From NCBI GenBank assembly GCA_903863885.1, contig CAIPEB010000102.1:1-41172 (forward strand): a DNA stretch of 41,172 nt. Direction: 5' to 3'. The notes below the pieces were generated by a model. The model was not told the DNA's origin. It saw nothing but the letters and a program-made list of their open reading frames with translations, and searched no databases. Position numbers and translations under genes: made by a program. Below are positions 1 to 9,993 of this stretch, piece after piece. Numbering within the stretch: the first letter of the stretch is position 1; each line of letters starts with the position of its first letter. This stretch comes from an uncultured Planctomycetaceae bacterium (GTDB lineage Bacteria > Planctomycetota > Planctomycetia > Pirellulales > Pirellulaceae).

Positions 1-3000
1 AACGCCCCGTTCCCGTTCACATCGTGGAACACGCGGTCGCCCAGCGAACCGGCGCCCCGCGCTCCGAAGTCCGCCGTGTCGTAGTTCTGACCCGTCGTCA
101 ACGTCAACGTCAGCGGATCGTTCCCCGTGCTCACGGTTAAACCCGCCGGCAGCGTCGCGTTCACCAGGTCGACCTGGAAGTTACCGGCCCGCATTTGCGG
201 GAAGCTGTAGTTCCCGTTGGCATCCGTCGTCGCCGTGTACGTCTCATTGTCTCCGGGTGTCAGCAGGTTCCCGTCCGGGCCAGCCCAGGTCAGGGCCACG
301 GTCACGCCGGGAATCCCCGGTTCGCCCGCGTCCTGCGTCCCGTTGTTGTTCAAGTCCACCCACACCAGGTCGCCGATCGACCCCGTTCCCACGTAACCGA
401 AGTCCTGGGCGTTGTTGACGACGCCGGCAGCGAGCGTCAGTTGCGACCGGCTATCGTTACCGCCATCGGGGTCCGCCGTGAGCGTCAGACCGGACGGCGG
501 CGTCACCACGACGGCGTACACGCCGGCCGGCAGCAGGCCGAACTGATACTTGCCGTTGGCATCGGTCGCGGTGGCGAACGAGAGATTGTCGCCGGTGGTC
601 GCCAGATTACCGTCGGGGCCGGCCCAGGTTAACTGGATCGCGACGCCGGGAATCCCCGGTTCGCCGGCATTTTGCACCGAATTGCCGTTCGTGTCGAAGA
701 ATACCGTATCTCCGATGGCGCCGACCACTTCGCTGTCACTGGAGGTGCCTGGACGGCCGCCGACGCCCGGGTTGCTATCCCACGCCACGCTCGCCGTATT
801 GGTGAGCGAGTTCGTTTGGGTGCCGGGGTTGGTCAGGGTGGCCTGATAGGTAAGCACGAGCACCTGGCCCAATGCGATAGTGCTCGCGTCGATCTGGACT
901 GCCGTGTCGCCGCCGGTGTTGCCGCGAACGATCGTGGCACCGACCACCGTCGTGGCGGGGTCGATCGTCACCGTCCCAGGAACCAGTTTGAAGGCGGGAT
1001 CGGAGAGCAGGTCGTTGACCGAGACGTCGAAGGCTGCGGCCGTGCTCGCGGCGGTGTGCTCCACCCGCACGGTATACCTCACGATGTCGTCGCTTACGGG
1101 CCGCGCCGACTTGTCGATCCGCAATGCCGGTTCGACCAGTTCCGCCGGCTGCGAACTGGTTGCGGAGCCTGTGCCGTAGGACATTGTCGCGTTGTTTACC
1201 AGCGCGCGACCATCGACGTTGCTCGCGTGATTTTCGACGCGGGCCACGATCCGGACCACGATCTGGTCCGCCTCGTTGGACACGTTGTCCGGCGCGTCGA
1301 CAACCGTGCCGAAGCTGAACACGGCCCGGTCGGGCAGACCGTCGGCGAAATTGGCGTCGAACAAGAAGCCGGGGGCCCCCAGGCCCAGGGCGGAGCCCGT
1401 GATGTTGCTGCCGATCGAGATCACCGTGGCGCTCAGGATGCTCATGATGTTCGGGAGATCATCGGTGATCGTGAGCGCCGTGGTGCCTTCGGTGAGCGTG
1501 GCCGTGAGGTCGTACGTGATCGTTTCACCGATCACCAGGTCGGTGACGCCGGGCGTATGCTGGCTAGTGCCGGTCTCGGCGACGGACGTGGCAAAAATCG
1601 TCTTGCTCACGGTCGGGGTGCCTGTGGTGAAGGTGGCCCCGTCGCTGCCCAGGTAGTCGTTGACGCCGGTGCTGCCGATACGCTCGCCGGTGGCAGCTCC
1701 GGGGATCCCCGGGGTCGCGGACGCGGTACCATTCGTCCCCGGCAGGCTGGTGTACGTCAGATTCGCCGTGTTCGGAATCGTCTCGTTCGGACGGACCGCG
1801 TTGGTCAGCGTCGCGGTATATTCGATTGTGACGCTGCCGCCGACCGGCACCCGCGAAATCGTCACGTCGAGATTGTTCCCCGAACTGGCGTCCGTGACAC
1901 CCGACGCTCCGCCGCCCAGGGTGACGGTCGGCACACCGGTGCGGAGCAGCGTGCCGCTCGGCAGGTTATCGGTCAATCGCACGTCGAACGCGGGGGCCGA
2001 GCCGGTGTTCGAGTATGTGACGCGATAATTGGCCGTGTCACCCGCATCCCGAGGCAGCGTGCCGACCACTTGTTTATCCACGTTGGTGATGGACGGCTCG
2101 CGGATGGTGACGGGCACGCCGTTGGAGGTAACGAGTGAGGCGGCGGGGGTGCCCGCCATGACCTGGAACTGATTGGACCGGACGTTGCCGTTGTTCGTTG
2201 TGGCGTCGTTGTTCACCACCGCGTTGAACTCGACGATCACGTACTCCTGGTTTGCATCGCTTTCGGCATTCACCAGGGTGCCCAGGGCGAACACAGGATC
2301 CGTGCCGTTGCTGAAGGACGCGGGACTGATCGCTGTCCCGGGCAGCACGAACAGCGGCGTGATTCCCGCGACGTTCGTGTCGTTGCCGACCACCTGCAAC
2401 CCCACCCCCGACAGCGTGCCGGAGGTGATGTTGGCCGGTGTGTCGGCGACGAAGGCCACCGTGGCGCTGCCGTCGTTGAGGAACTGCAGGCCGGAGGGCA
2501 ATTGGTCCCACAGGGTCAGGTTGGCGGAGGTGCCTTCGGGCAGTCCCACCAGGAGCCGATAACGCACGACTTCGCCGATTGCCACGTTGCTGCCCGTGGT
2601 GTCGGCTTCGGAGGTCGCGGCGATCGACTTGACGGCCGTCGGCAATACGGCGCGGAAGCTCGCCACGTCGTTGGCAAAGTAGTTATTAACGCCGCCGGAG
2701 CCGTCTCGCTCGCCCGTGGTGGTGCCTGACGCAGTGGTCACCTGGGAGCCGGTGGGATTGCTGACGGTGCCGGCGCCGGGCAAACTGGTGTAGACGACGC
2801 GGGCATTGTTGTCGAACAACTGGTTCGGCGCGACGGCCAATGTCAAGAGCGCCGTGTAGTCGACGGTGACGCTGCCGCCGACGGGCAGAGTGTCAATCAG
2901 CAGGTCGATCACGTTCCCCGCCGAGCCGTTCGTCACCCCGGCGGCACCGCCCGCGAGCGAAACAGCGATGCTGGCCAGATTGAGCGTCAGTCCCGCGGGA

Positions 3001-6000
3001 ACGATATCGGTCAGGCGGACTTCGAACGCCGTGGCGCCGCCCGTATTGCTGAAGGTCACCCGGTAGCTGGCGATATCCCCCGCATCGCGCGGCTGGGGTG
3101 CGAGCAGCTGCTTATCGAAATTCGCCACCACCGGTTCGCGAACCGTCGCCGTCACGGTGTTGGACGAGGGACCGGGCACACCGCCTACGGAGACCGTGTA
3201 CGAGTTATTGAGGCTGTCCCCGTTGCGATTGGCGCCGGAGTTCTCGACCAACGCGTTGAACTCGATCACCACGAATTCCTGGTCCGGGTCGGGGTCGTTG
3301 CCTGTGTACGTCAACGTGCCCAGGCTGAACACCGGATCGACTCCCCCAGTGAAGACGCCGCCCGAGATCGTGCTGGGTGGCAACGGAAACACCGGGTTGA
3401 TGCCCGGCAAGCTGGCCAGGGTGCCAGCCACGCCCGGCAAGGAACCCAAATCCGGATTGCTGGAGACCAGATCGGTTCCGGTCTCGGTGACGAACGCCAC
3501 GGTGGCTGTTCCGTCGTTCAGAAAACGCAAACCGGGAGGCAACAGATCGGTCACGACGAGACTCGGTGTCGTGCTTTCCGGAAGCTGGCCGACCAGCCGA
3601 TACCGGACGATTTCCCCGATAGCCAGATCGCTGCCCGTGGTGAAACTCTCGGAGGTTGCATCGAGCAGCTTGGTCAGAACCACGGGCGGCACGGTGATCG
3701 TGGCCCCGTCACTGGCCGTATAGTCGTTTACGCCGCCCGCGCCTGTCCGTTCGCCGGCCACAGTGCCGGGCAGTGAGGTCCATTCGGCCGTGCCCGTATT
3801 GGTCACCGTCTGACCGGGCGCCACCGCGCCCGAGACGCTGCCCGTGACGACGATGGTAACGCTTTGGCCGACGGCCAGATCGAACGACGTGCCCGTCGGC
3901 GTCTGCAGGACCCGCGGCGATCCCGCGGTGATCTCGAAGAACGAGGCGTAGTTGCCGAGAGTCGAATGGGTGGCCGTGAAGCCCGCCGGGAGAAACGCGT
4001 CGGGCAACGGATCGGAGAACGTCACTCCGTAGGCGTTGGTCTCGCTGCCGCTGGCGTGTGCGATCACGATCGTATAGGTGACCGTGTCGCCAGCGTCCGG
4101 GTTGGTGGGCGTGGCGTTCTTGTCGACGGTCAGGGTCGGTTCGATCACGGTGACATTGGCGGCGCTGGCAGCGGCCGTCTGTTGCGTGCCGGCGTCGACA
4201 GCCCAGGCGATCCGGGCCGCATTGTTCAGCGTGGTGCCGCTCTGGTTGCCGGTGGTATTGAGCACTCGGACGGTGTACGTCAACGTCAGCGTCTCCGCCA
4301 CCGCGTTGTTCGTATTAGCATTGACCACATTGCCCAACAAAAACGTCAGGCGCTGCGCGGTGGTGGAACCGTTGCCGAACAGCCCCGGGACGAAACTGGC
4401 GGGATCCGAGAAGTCGCCGGCACCGACGTTCGTCGTCAGATCCGAACTGGAACGTACGATGCTGTCCAGGCTGACAAAGCCCAGGCCCAAGTCCAGGTTG
4501 TCGATCACTCTCGCCACGGTGCTGGTGCCTTCGGGCAACGTGACGACGACCTGATACTGGGCCGTCTCGCCAATCACCGCTTGATTGTTCAGGTTGTTGC
4601 CGGTCACGATACTCGTGCCCAGGAACGTCTTCTGGACCGCCGGATCGCGGGTACTGACATCGGCGGTTTCGATCAGGTCCTGCCCCGCGAAATACGAGGA
4701 GGACCCTGGGTGCAGCTCGGTGTAATCCGGACCGCCTTCCAGCGACGCGTACTCGAAAACGGTGGCCGTATTGGTCAATGTGGACCGGGGCACGACGCTG
4801 GTTTGCGCCAACAGGTCGTAGGTGATAACCAGCACGTTGCGGCCGTTGGTCGGATCGTAGCCATCCAGTGCGCCGCCGTCGGTGCCGTCCGGCAGCGCCG
4901 CGGTGGGGCCCGGATCCAGGAGTTCGATGCCGCTGCCAAACAGGTCCGAACTGAATCCCAGTCCGTTGTCCAAGCCGAGCACTTGGGCAGGCAGGTACGA
5001 CGCCCCAGTACCGTCGGTGATGCTCAGATTGTACCCGCCCGGCGGAGCTGTGAATCCGGCGGGGATCGTGTCCTTCAGCTTGATGTCGAAAACGCCCTTG
5101 CGGCTGCTTCCCGTGTTCTCGACGACCACGGCGAAAGTCACCAGATCCCCCGCATCGATCCCGCTGAGATTACTGTTGATGGGATTGACGGCCAGGCCAT
5201 CGGAGTTGATCGTGGCTGCGCCCCGGAAACCCGGTGAGCCGGGCGCGGAGAAATTCACCGGACCCACGGTCGACGGTGCAAAGACGGCGTCCGCACGATT
5301 GGTGGCCACCACGCCTTTGGTCATGCTCACCACGGGTGCCGCGACCTCGATCATGACGATGGCGGTCGACGAGGTGGGGACATTTTCAGTGTTCTGTTGG
5401 GTCTGCGTGACTTGGTTCGTCAAGAACAGTCCGTCGGCAAAGGGGTCCGCGGTCGCGGTGACGGTGAACAGAACATCGACGGTGCCCGCCAGGTTGTCAT
5501 TGGCCTCATGGGTGCCGAAGTACCAGGTGACCGAGTTGTCGACGAGGTTGGCTGTCACGGCGACATCCCCGTTCGTGCCATCGCCGTTGGCGTCGGCGTT
5601 TTGGGTGTGATTGTCGGCCGGACCTCGCTTCCACTGTCCGGCGGGCGGAGCCGTCGCCGTGGGCGGATTCGTGAAGACGTCCGTGGTGGTCCAGGCCGGC
5701 CCGTCCGCGTATGCCGGAAAACCGTTGGCGTCCGGGTCGCCGGCGCGGAAGATGGGGAGTGGCAGGTAGTCCACCGCCCTGAACTTCTCGAAGTCGCCCA
5801 GCGCGAAGTCGTAACGCCAGCGATAGGTCACCGTGTCGCCCGGGGCGATGATCAGAGGATTGGGCACGGGGGACGGCAGGATGTTCCCGTTAACGGCGTA
5901 AATGGTCTTGGCCCACGCTCCGTCGCTGACGGTCAGGCCAGCGCCGCCGCTATCTTCCTGGCCCCCGATGACGTTTGTGAGCGTCCCGTCCAGGATGTCG

Positions 6001-8477
6001 CCGCGGATCGTGACCTGATTGCTGATGGCGTCGTTCTCGTTCAACGACGGATCGTTCGAAGGAAACGTCTCACGATACTGATCCAGGACCCGCGTCCGCA
6101 GCTTGATCTGACCGGTGGTTGCGCCCAGGTTGGTACTGCGGTCCAGGAACAGCCCGCCGACCAGTTGGTCATCGACGGCATTGTCCCGTAGCAACTTGGA
6201 CAGGTCGAATTGCAGGGTCGTCTGGCCCGTATGCAGCGGATCGGATTGCCCCGCGCCGTTCCCTTGGATGCCGTCCGTATCGACCGAGTAGGAGTAGTTC
6301 TGGCTGCCCGAGAACGGCGGACCGGAGGGGGCGAGACTGAACGTAAGGGGCCCCGCGCCCGCGCCGGCTTCGCTGATCGTCGCGGTGGGATTACCGATTT
6401 GCGGGTCCGCCGGATTGAAGTCCTGGCCGTCCGACAGCACGTCGCGCAGCGTCAGATTGCCAAAAGCAAAGAAGTCGGAAACCTGAAAACTCATGGTCCA
6501 TTCGACGACGTCGCCCGGGCTGAGCAAGCCGAGCGGAGCGGTGTCCACGACGATCGCACCGGTCTTTTGGATCGAGATGGACTCCTCGCTGAGCGTATGG
6601 CCCGCAACCGACGGCAGGGTGTAAGTGTCGGAAACCGGCGTCACCGGATCGCGGGTGTCGATCGGATCCCAACTGCCCGTGCCGGTGTTCGAGTTTGTTT
6701 CGTAGACGAAGTCGCCGGTCGCCGGATCCAGCACGGGCGTGGTCCCTGGCGACGGAAACTCGGCGATGTAGAAGTCCACCGTCACGACCACGTCCGTGGC
6801 GCTGTCGGGGATGCTGCCGACGACCGTGCGGCTGGTCCCGCCGCTGTTCTTGAAATCCACGGTCAATTGACGGTCGGCCGGCGCCGTGTAGGGCGGCGGG
6901 GAGACGGCCGAGGGCTGGTGGCTGATTACATAATCCGTCCCCGGCGACGCCGCCACGCCATTAATGGTGACCGACGAGATCTGTTTGTAAACGTGATTCG
7001 GCGGCAAAAGATCGCGGATCTGCAGGTTGTCAATCGACTGACCCGGCGCAATGTTCGCGATCAGCCGGTACTGCCGCACATAGTTCGGTCCGGTGGCGGT
7101 TTCGCCCACGGCCCCCCCGTCATCTCCGGGGCCGACGTATTCCTTCGTGACCTCGAAAACCTGGGGATCCACCGCGGCACTGACCGGCGTATTGCGAATG
7201 GGCGGATCCAGGATGGGATTATCCAATTCGTCGCTGCCGAAGCGGAAGCCACCGACGGCAGTCACGGTCAACGGGTGGTTCAGATCCGCCAGATTGCTCA
7301 TGGAGGTCGCTACGCTGATGGCGGCCGGCGTCTGGCCGGGAGTAAAACTGCCAAAGGGCAGCGTCAGCACGACCAATTGGTCGCCGGGCGTCCCCGTGAC
7401 CACGATGGGTGTGTTGGTCCCGTCCACCGCGAACGGATGCACGGCCTGCCCGCCGGCGTCAAACGTCACCGTTTGCGGAACCAAAGCCGTGCCCAGGAAC
7501 GTCGCGCCGTTGAACGTCAGGCCATCGTTGCCATCGGCCCCGGTCTTTGGGATGACCAGATCGACATAAGGGCCGTAGCCCGTGTCCGAGGCGGAAGTAT
7601 TGTCGAAAGTGACCGAGAAGTTGACGGGCGTCCCGATGAACGCCGTACTTGGCACGCTGAGCGAGACAGCGGGGACGGGGGACAGGGTGTGGTTCCACTC
7701 GGCCTCCAACTGCGCCGAGAAGGCCACCGAAGCTTCGATCGAGCCGCTGGTGAACTCGAATTGCCAGTCGCCGCCCAGCCACTTCGCACCGGTCCGGTTG
7801 CTGCTGGCCGCGACGTCGGCGCCGGTCAGCTGCTGGAAACGGTTCAGGAACTGCTGGCCACCGCCGTTGCGCGTCAGATCACACTCGTAGAACAAGACGT
7901 CGGCGCCCGACGACAGCGACTTTCGCCAGGCGGCGATCTCGGACGAGCGGCTGTCCAGCGTCAGGCTGTCCAGCCAGGAATCACCCAGCTGGATTCGCCC
8001 GGACTCGCCGTGACCGACCAAATGCAAAGCCTGAACCCCGCGACGCGCAGCCAGGATGTTCGTGATCTGCGTCACCCCGTCCTGATCCGGCGACAGAACG
8101 GCGTAATCGATTCGCTGCTGCCGGAGGTCGGCGACCAGCTGCTCCTTGCCCGGAGTCGCCGCGTCAATGATGACCAAGTGGGCGAACGACTGCGGACCGT
8201 CCGCAATTTGTCCGGCAGTTTCCTGGACGTACACAGGCGACTGGTCCATCGTTGAGACATTGGCCGCCCGTTCGACCCAGACCAGTGCCTCCGGGCCATC
8301 AGCCGGCAACCCCAAGGTGCGGCTAAGTAGCACGCGGGACTCGAGATCCTCCCTCATCAGTTGTCTGCGGAAGACCTCTCGCTTGAGACTGCGTTCTCGC
8401 TTCTTGCGCTGGTGCGTGACGTTGGGACCGCTGGTGGTCGGACGTGACTTGTCTGGACGGTTGGAATCTTTGGACAT
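1..8477 (-). CDS. Giant DUF4347 / DUF11-repeat / SdrD-B-like surface protein (C-terminus outside window)
   Basis: The reverse strand is open from the ATG at 8477 to the left window edge, giving at least 2825 residues; the C-terminus is missing. I checked the frame at several points (near 6000, 4080, 2040 and 60) and it holds. Order of parts: basic N-terminus; LEPR-XLL-like motif LESRVLLS (residues 45-52), typical of exported planctomycete giants; DUF4347 domain (about 60-250, with LHLVGHGESG and later GADVAASSNRTG); then many DUF11-like immunoglobulin-type repeats to about 2570; then SdrD-B-like repeats beginning near residues 2586, 2693 and 2811 (for example GSIGDLVWVDLNNNGTQDAG). Such proteins are cell-surface or extracellular and probably act in adhesion or as envelope filaments; this role is inferred. 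The SdrD-B repeats often bind calcium. The start has only a weak GGAA ribosome site. The dense plus-strand ORFs over this region are antisense shadows of high GC. Confidence 0.93.
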   Translation of the reverse strand, partial: MSKDSNRPDKSRPTTSGPNVTHQRKKRERSLKREVFRRQLMREDLESRVLLSRTLGLPADGPEALVWVERAANVSTMDQSPVYVQETAGQIADGPQSFAHLVIIDAATPGKEQLVADLRQQRIDYAVLSPDQDGVTQITNILAARRGVQALHLVGHGESGRIQLGDSWLDSLTLDSRSSEIAAWRKSLSSGADVLFYECDLTRNGGGQQFLNRFQQLTGADVAASSNRTGAKWLGGDWQFEFTSGSIEASVAFSAQLEAEWNHTLSPVPAVSLSVPSTAFIGTPVNFSVTFDNTSASDTGYGPYVDLVIPKTGADGNDGLTFNGATFLGTALVPQTVTFDAGGQAVHPFAVDGTNTPIVVTGTPGDQLVVLTLPFGSFTPGQTPAAISVATSMSNLADLNHPLTVTAVGGFRFGSDELDNPILDPPIRNTPVSAAVDPQVFEVTKEYVGPGDDGGAVGETATGPNYVRQYRLIANIAPGQSIDNLQIRDLLPPNHVYKQISSVTINGVAASPGTDYVISHQPSAVSPPPYTAPADRQLTVDFKNSGGTSRTVVGSIPDSATDVVVTVDFYIAEFPSPGTTPVLDPATGDFVYETNSNTGTGSWDPIDTRDPVTPVSDTYTLPSVAGHTLSEESISIQKTGAIVVDTAPLGLLSPGDVVEWTMSFQVSDFFAFGNLTLRDVLSDGQDFNPADPQIGNPTATISEAGAGAGPLTFSLAPSGPPFSGSQNYSYSVDTDGIQGNGAGQSDPLHTGQTTLQFDLSKLLRDNAVDDQLVGGLFLDRSTNLGATTGQIKLRTRVLDQYRETFPSNDPSLNENDAISNQVTIRGDILDGTLTNVIGGQEDSGGAGLTVSDGAWAKTIYAVNGNILPSPVPNPLIIAPGDTVTYRWRYDFALGDFEKFRAVDYLPLPIFRAGDPDANGFPAYADGPAWTTTDVFTNPPTATAPPAGQWKRGPADNHTQNADANGDGTNGDVAVTANLVDNSVTWYFGTHEANDNLAGTVDVLFTVTATADPFADGLFLTNQVTQTQQNTENVPTSSTAIVMIEVAAPVVSMTKGVVATNRADAVFAPSTVGPVNFSAPGSPGFRGAATINSDGLAVNPINSNLSGIDAGDLVTFAVVVENTGSSRKGVFDIKLKDTIPAGFTAPPGGYNLSITDGTGASYLPAQVLGLDNGLGFSSDLFGSGIELLDPGPTAALPDGTDGGALDGYDPTNGRNVLVITYDLLAQTSVVPRSTLTNTATVFEYASLEGGPDYTELHPGSSSYFAGQDLIETADVSTRDPAVQKTFLGTSIVTGNNLNNQAVIGETAQYQVVVTLPEGTSTVARVIDNLDLGLGFVSLDSIVRSSSDLTTNVGAGDFSDPASFVPGLFGNGSTTAQRLTFLLGNVVNANTNNAVAETLTLTYTVRVLNTTGNQSGTTLNNAARIAWAVDAGTQQTAAASAANVTVIEPTLTVDKNATPTNPDAGDTVTYTIVIAHASGSETNAYGVTFSDPLPDAFLPAGFTATHSTLGNYASFFEITAGSPRVLQTPTGTSFDLAVGQSVTIVVTGSVSGAVAPGQTVTNTGTAEWTSLPGTVAGERTGAGGVNDYTASDGATITVPPVVLTKLLDATSESFTTGSDLAIGEIVRYRLVGQLPESTTPSLVVTDLLPPGLRFLNDGTATVAFVTETGTDLVSSNPDLGSLPGVAGTLASLPGINPVFPLPPSTISGGVFTGGVDPVFSLGTLTYTGNDPDPDQEFVVIEFNALVENSGANRNGDSLNNSYTVSVGGVPGPSSNTVTATVREPVVANFDKQLLAPQPRDAGDIASYRVTFSNTGGATAFEVRLTDIVPAGLTLNLASIAVSLAGGAAGVTNGSAGNVIDLLIDTLPVGGSVTVDYTALLTLAVAPNQLFDNNARVVYTSLPGAGTVSNPTGSQVTTASGTTTGERDGSGGVNNYFANDVASFRAVLPTAVKSIAATSEADTTGSNVAIGEVVRYRLLVGLPEGTSANLTLWDQLPSGLQFLNDGSATVAFVADTPANITSGTLSGVGLQVVGNDTNVAGITPLFVLPGTAISPASFSNGTDPVFALGTLVNAESDANQEYVIVEFNAVVNNDATTNNGNVRSNQFQVMAGTPAASLVTSNGVPVTIREPSITNVDKQVVGTLPRDAGDTANYRVTYSNTGSAPAFDVRLTDNLPSGTLLRTGVPTVTLGGGASGVTDASSGNNLDVTISRVPVGGSVTIEYTATLTNAVRPNETIPNTANLTYTSLPGTNGTASATPGIPGAATGERIGSTGVNDYLGSDGATFTTGTPTVSKTIFATSVAETGTSQHTPGVTDLVIGETITYDLTATLTEGTTALTITDDLPNIMSILSATVISIGSNITGSALGLGAPGFLFDANFADGLPDRAVFSFGTVVDAPDNVSNEADQIVVRIVARVENHASNVDGRALVNNATMSYGTGSATSSQPAELVEPALRIDKSARPVSDDIVRYTVRVEHTAASTAAAFDVSVNDLLSDPAFKLVPGTVTIDPATTVVGATIVRGNTGGDTAVQIDASTIALGQVLVLTYQATLTNPGTQTNSLTNTASVAWDSNPGVGGRPGTSSDSEVVGAIGDTVFFDTNGNSVQNAGEPGIPGVAIQLTWAGPDGNLATTGDNLSFATATDANGKYQFGLLPAGVYAVVVTPPSGLTLTADPDGGNDSRSQLTLAAGVVNNAQDFGYVGTGSIGDLVWVDLNNNGTQDAGEPGIPGVTVALTWAGPDGNLLTPGDNETYTATTDANGNYSFPQMRAGNFQVDLVNATLPAGLTVSTGNDPLTLTLTTGQNYDTADFGARGAGSLGDRVFHDVNGNGA
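1490..4660 (-). repeat. Four tandem DUF11-type repeats of about 1 kb inside the giant gene
   Basis: Within the giant gene four similar blocks start near 4640, 3690, 2640 and 1610 on the reverse strand, a spacing of about 950-1050 bp. Each opens with a segment like VLTKLLDATSE or VKSIAATSEADTTG, followed by a segment such as AIGEVVRYRLLVGLPEGTS. Later in each unit come a FSLGTL-type strand and a phrase like DKQVVGTLPRDAGDTANYRV. The translated units are clearly related but diverged, so this is old domain duplication rather than recent DNA repetition. Confidence 0.8.
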
Positions 8478-9189
8478 ATTTTCCAGCACGACATTCGCCT
8501 TAAGAAATTAGCGGGAGAGAAATGGCTGCAGCCAGAATCTCAGAATGAAGGACCGCATACTCGGCTGCGGATCCGACCAATGCCCTTTCAGCAATGCGAC
8601 AGCAGGCCGCCCATTTGCCGACACGGTTACCGGAAACCTGCCATCGCAGATGTCGCAACGTCAGGGTGACACGAGCAGATCGCCCTGGGATAGCTCGACG
8701 CCGCACCAGTACGTGGAATGGTTCCGTCCGCTTGCGGTCGGCATGGCAGGCGAGATTTCCATTTCGGCAAAATGGCGAACCTAGCCAGAGTCGCCGGAGC
8801 AACACACCGCACAGACGCACACATGGGCATCGCTCACTCGGAAGGAAAGAGTCTGCAGACCGATAGAATTTCACCAGTTGCAGATGATCGAGGACGCGAC
8901 GCCAATTTGTGCCGAATCACGTCCAACAACCGAGAGAGTACGGACCTGGCTGACCGACCAGCCAACCCCGTAACGAACTGAGCACACCCCTGAACTGATC
9001 ATCAAGAGCCAGGGTCTCAACGTACCGTTCCATCGGCAGGCCATTGAACCATTCAAGCAGTATCCGGATAGCAATTGTCGTGCCACACCGGATTGCAAGT
9101 GTTGTGCCACAGCAGACACAACTGCGTTTTCCCGCTCGATGCCACAGTAAACTGTCAGCAACAGCCTGTCGACAACAGTAGACGAGCGA

Positions 9190-9215
9190 CGCCACGTGGC
9201 GGTAACTTTTACCGC
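9190..9215. promoter_or_regulatory. Two abutting palindromes (CGCCACGTGGCG and GCGGTAA-CTT-TTACCGC)
   Basis: CGCCACGTGGCG at 9190-9201 is a perfect 12-bp palindrome. It overlaps a second perfect inverted repeat with 7-bp arms (9199-9205 and 9209-9215) around a CTT spacer. The arrangement is typical of dimeric regulator binding sites. It lies about 710 bp upstream of the giant gene start. The role is inferred only. Confidence 0.35.
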
Positions 9216-9266
9216 ATTCGAGCAGCTTTACACGGAAAAATTTACAGCCACGCCAGCACCGCTGTC

Positions 9267-9278
9267 GAACACGTGTTC
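9267..9278. promoter_or_regulatory. Perfect palindrome GAACACGTGTTC
   Basis: A 12-bp perfect palindrome with the same CACGTG core as the site at 9190-9201, 77 bp away. Two sites with a shared core in one intergenic region suggest a common DNA-binding protein, but neither site is tied to a mapped promoter. Confidence 0.3.
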
Positions 9279-9496
9279 ACTCGCAATTCAATGAGTTGCT
9301 TCGCTTCGGCAAACGCTCTCGGCCTTTTAGCACGGGCCAGATGAAGCACTACCAGGCAGGTATCGAGGCTGGGTCTTGCTCGGGTACGCACCACCATTCC
9401 GCGTAACGGTGTGCAGCATTACACGGCGACGTCCCCGAGTCGAAACACCGGACAAAATGCCGAGTTGCCCGAAAAAGACGGACCAAGAAAGTAAAG

Positions 9497-9534
9497 GAGG
9501 GACGGCCGCCTCTTCCCGGTAGCGGCCGTCCCTC
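9497..9534. terminator. Strong hairpin, 13-bp perfect stem
   Basis: GAGGGACGGCCGC (9497-9509) pairs perfectly with GCGGCCGTCCCTC (9522-9534) across a 12-nt loop. No clear U-run follows on the plus strand. On the minus strand the stem is followed by a pyrimidine-rich tail (CTCCTTTACTTTCTT). It could be a terminator, an attenuator or part of a structured RNA. Confidence 0.45.
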
Positions 9535-9604
9535 TGTGCCTCGGCTATTGTGTCACAAACCGCAGCGACGTCCCCAAACCGGAGTCGCACGCGAGATGCA
9601 CTGC

Positions 9605-9654
9605 AAAAAGAAGGGAACCCACCGGCGGTGGCAACGTTGGGTGAGTTCCCCTTT
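9605..9654 (-). terminator. Rho-independent-terminator-like hairpin on the minus strand
   Basis: Read on the minus strand, a GC-rich stem (left arm GGGGAACTCACC, right arm GGTGGGTTCCC, with one bulge and one mismatch) is followed directly by TTCTTTTT. That is the classic intrinsic terminator layout. No gene is recognised upstream on this strand between here and 10001, so the terminated transcript may be a short RNA starting in the AT-rich block at 9655-9780. Confidence 0.5.
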
Positions 9655-9964
9655 AATCTGGGCAATACTTTAATCAGCAAACCTCATACCGAATTAGAAT
9701 AAACAAAAGACAAATGACGTAAAATCTTTTACATAAAGCACTTACAGAACATGCAAGTACAGGAACACAAATGCGGTTGCGTATTACAATGATGCGCATC
9801 GGTTGATTTTGGCGCCTCGTAATCGAACGGTCTTGGAGGACGAGTAGGTAAACTCGCGGATCGACCCGCGCATGATGAATCCCGGCGGGCTGACTCGACG
9901 CCGATGGTCGTTAAACCGCAAATTCTCACATCGGCAAAATGACGATTGACTGAATTGCGGCAAA

Positions 9965-9993
9965 TTGTTGTTCGTGCCCGCGAACCTTATACT
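9965..9993 (+). promoter_or_regulatory. Candidate sigma70-type promoter giving a leaderless mRNA
   Basis: TTGTTG (9965-9970) and TATACT (9988-9993) are separated by exactly 17 bp. A start about 7 bases after the -10 box would fall at or just before the ATG at 10002. That gene has no Shine-Dalgarno sequence, which fits leaderless translation. The -35 box is a weak match. Confidence 0.4.

Noticed and set aside
195-8255. Many long plus-strand frames over the first 8 kb, including ones of 488, 457 and 681 codons.
   Set aside because: They are antisense to a continuous reverse frame with clear DUF4347, DUF11 and SdrD-B domains; their translations are Arg/Gly/Val-rich and match nothing.
8500-9680. 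Several minus- and plus-strand frames of 60-125 codons in the gap after the giant gene.
   Set aside because: No family resemblance, no good ribosome sites, biased composition; overlapping frames on both strands look equally poor.
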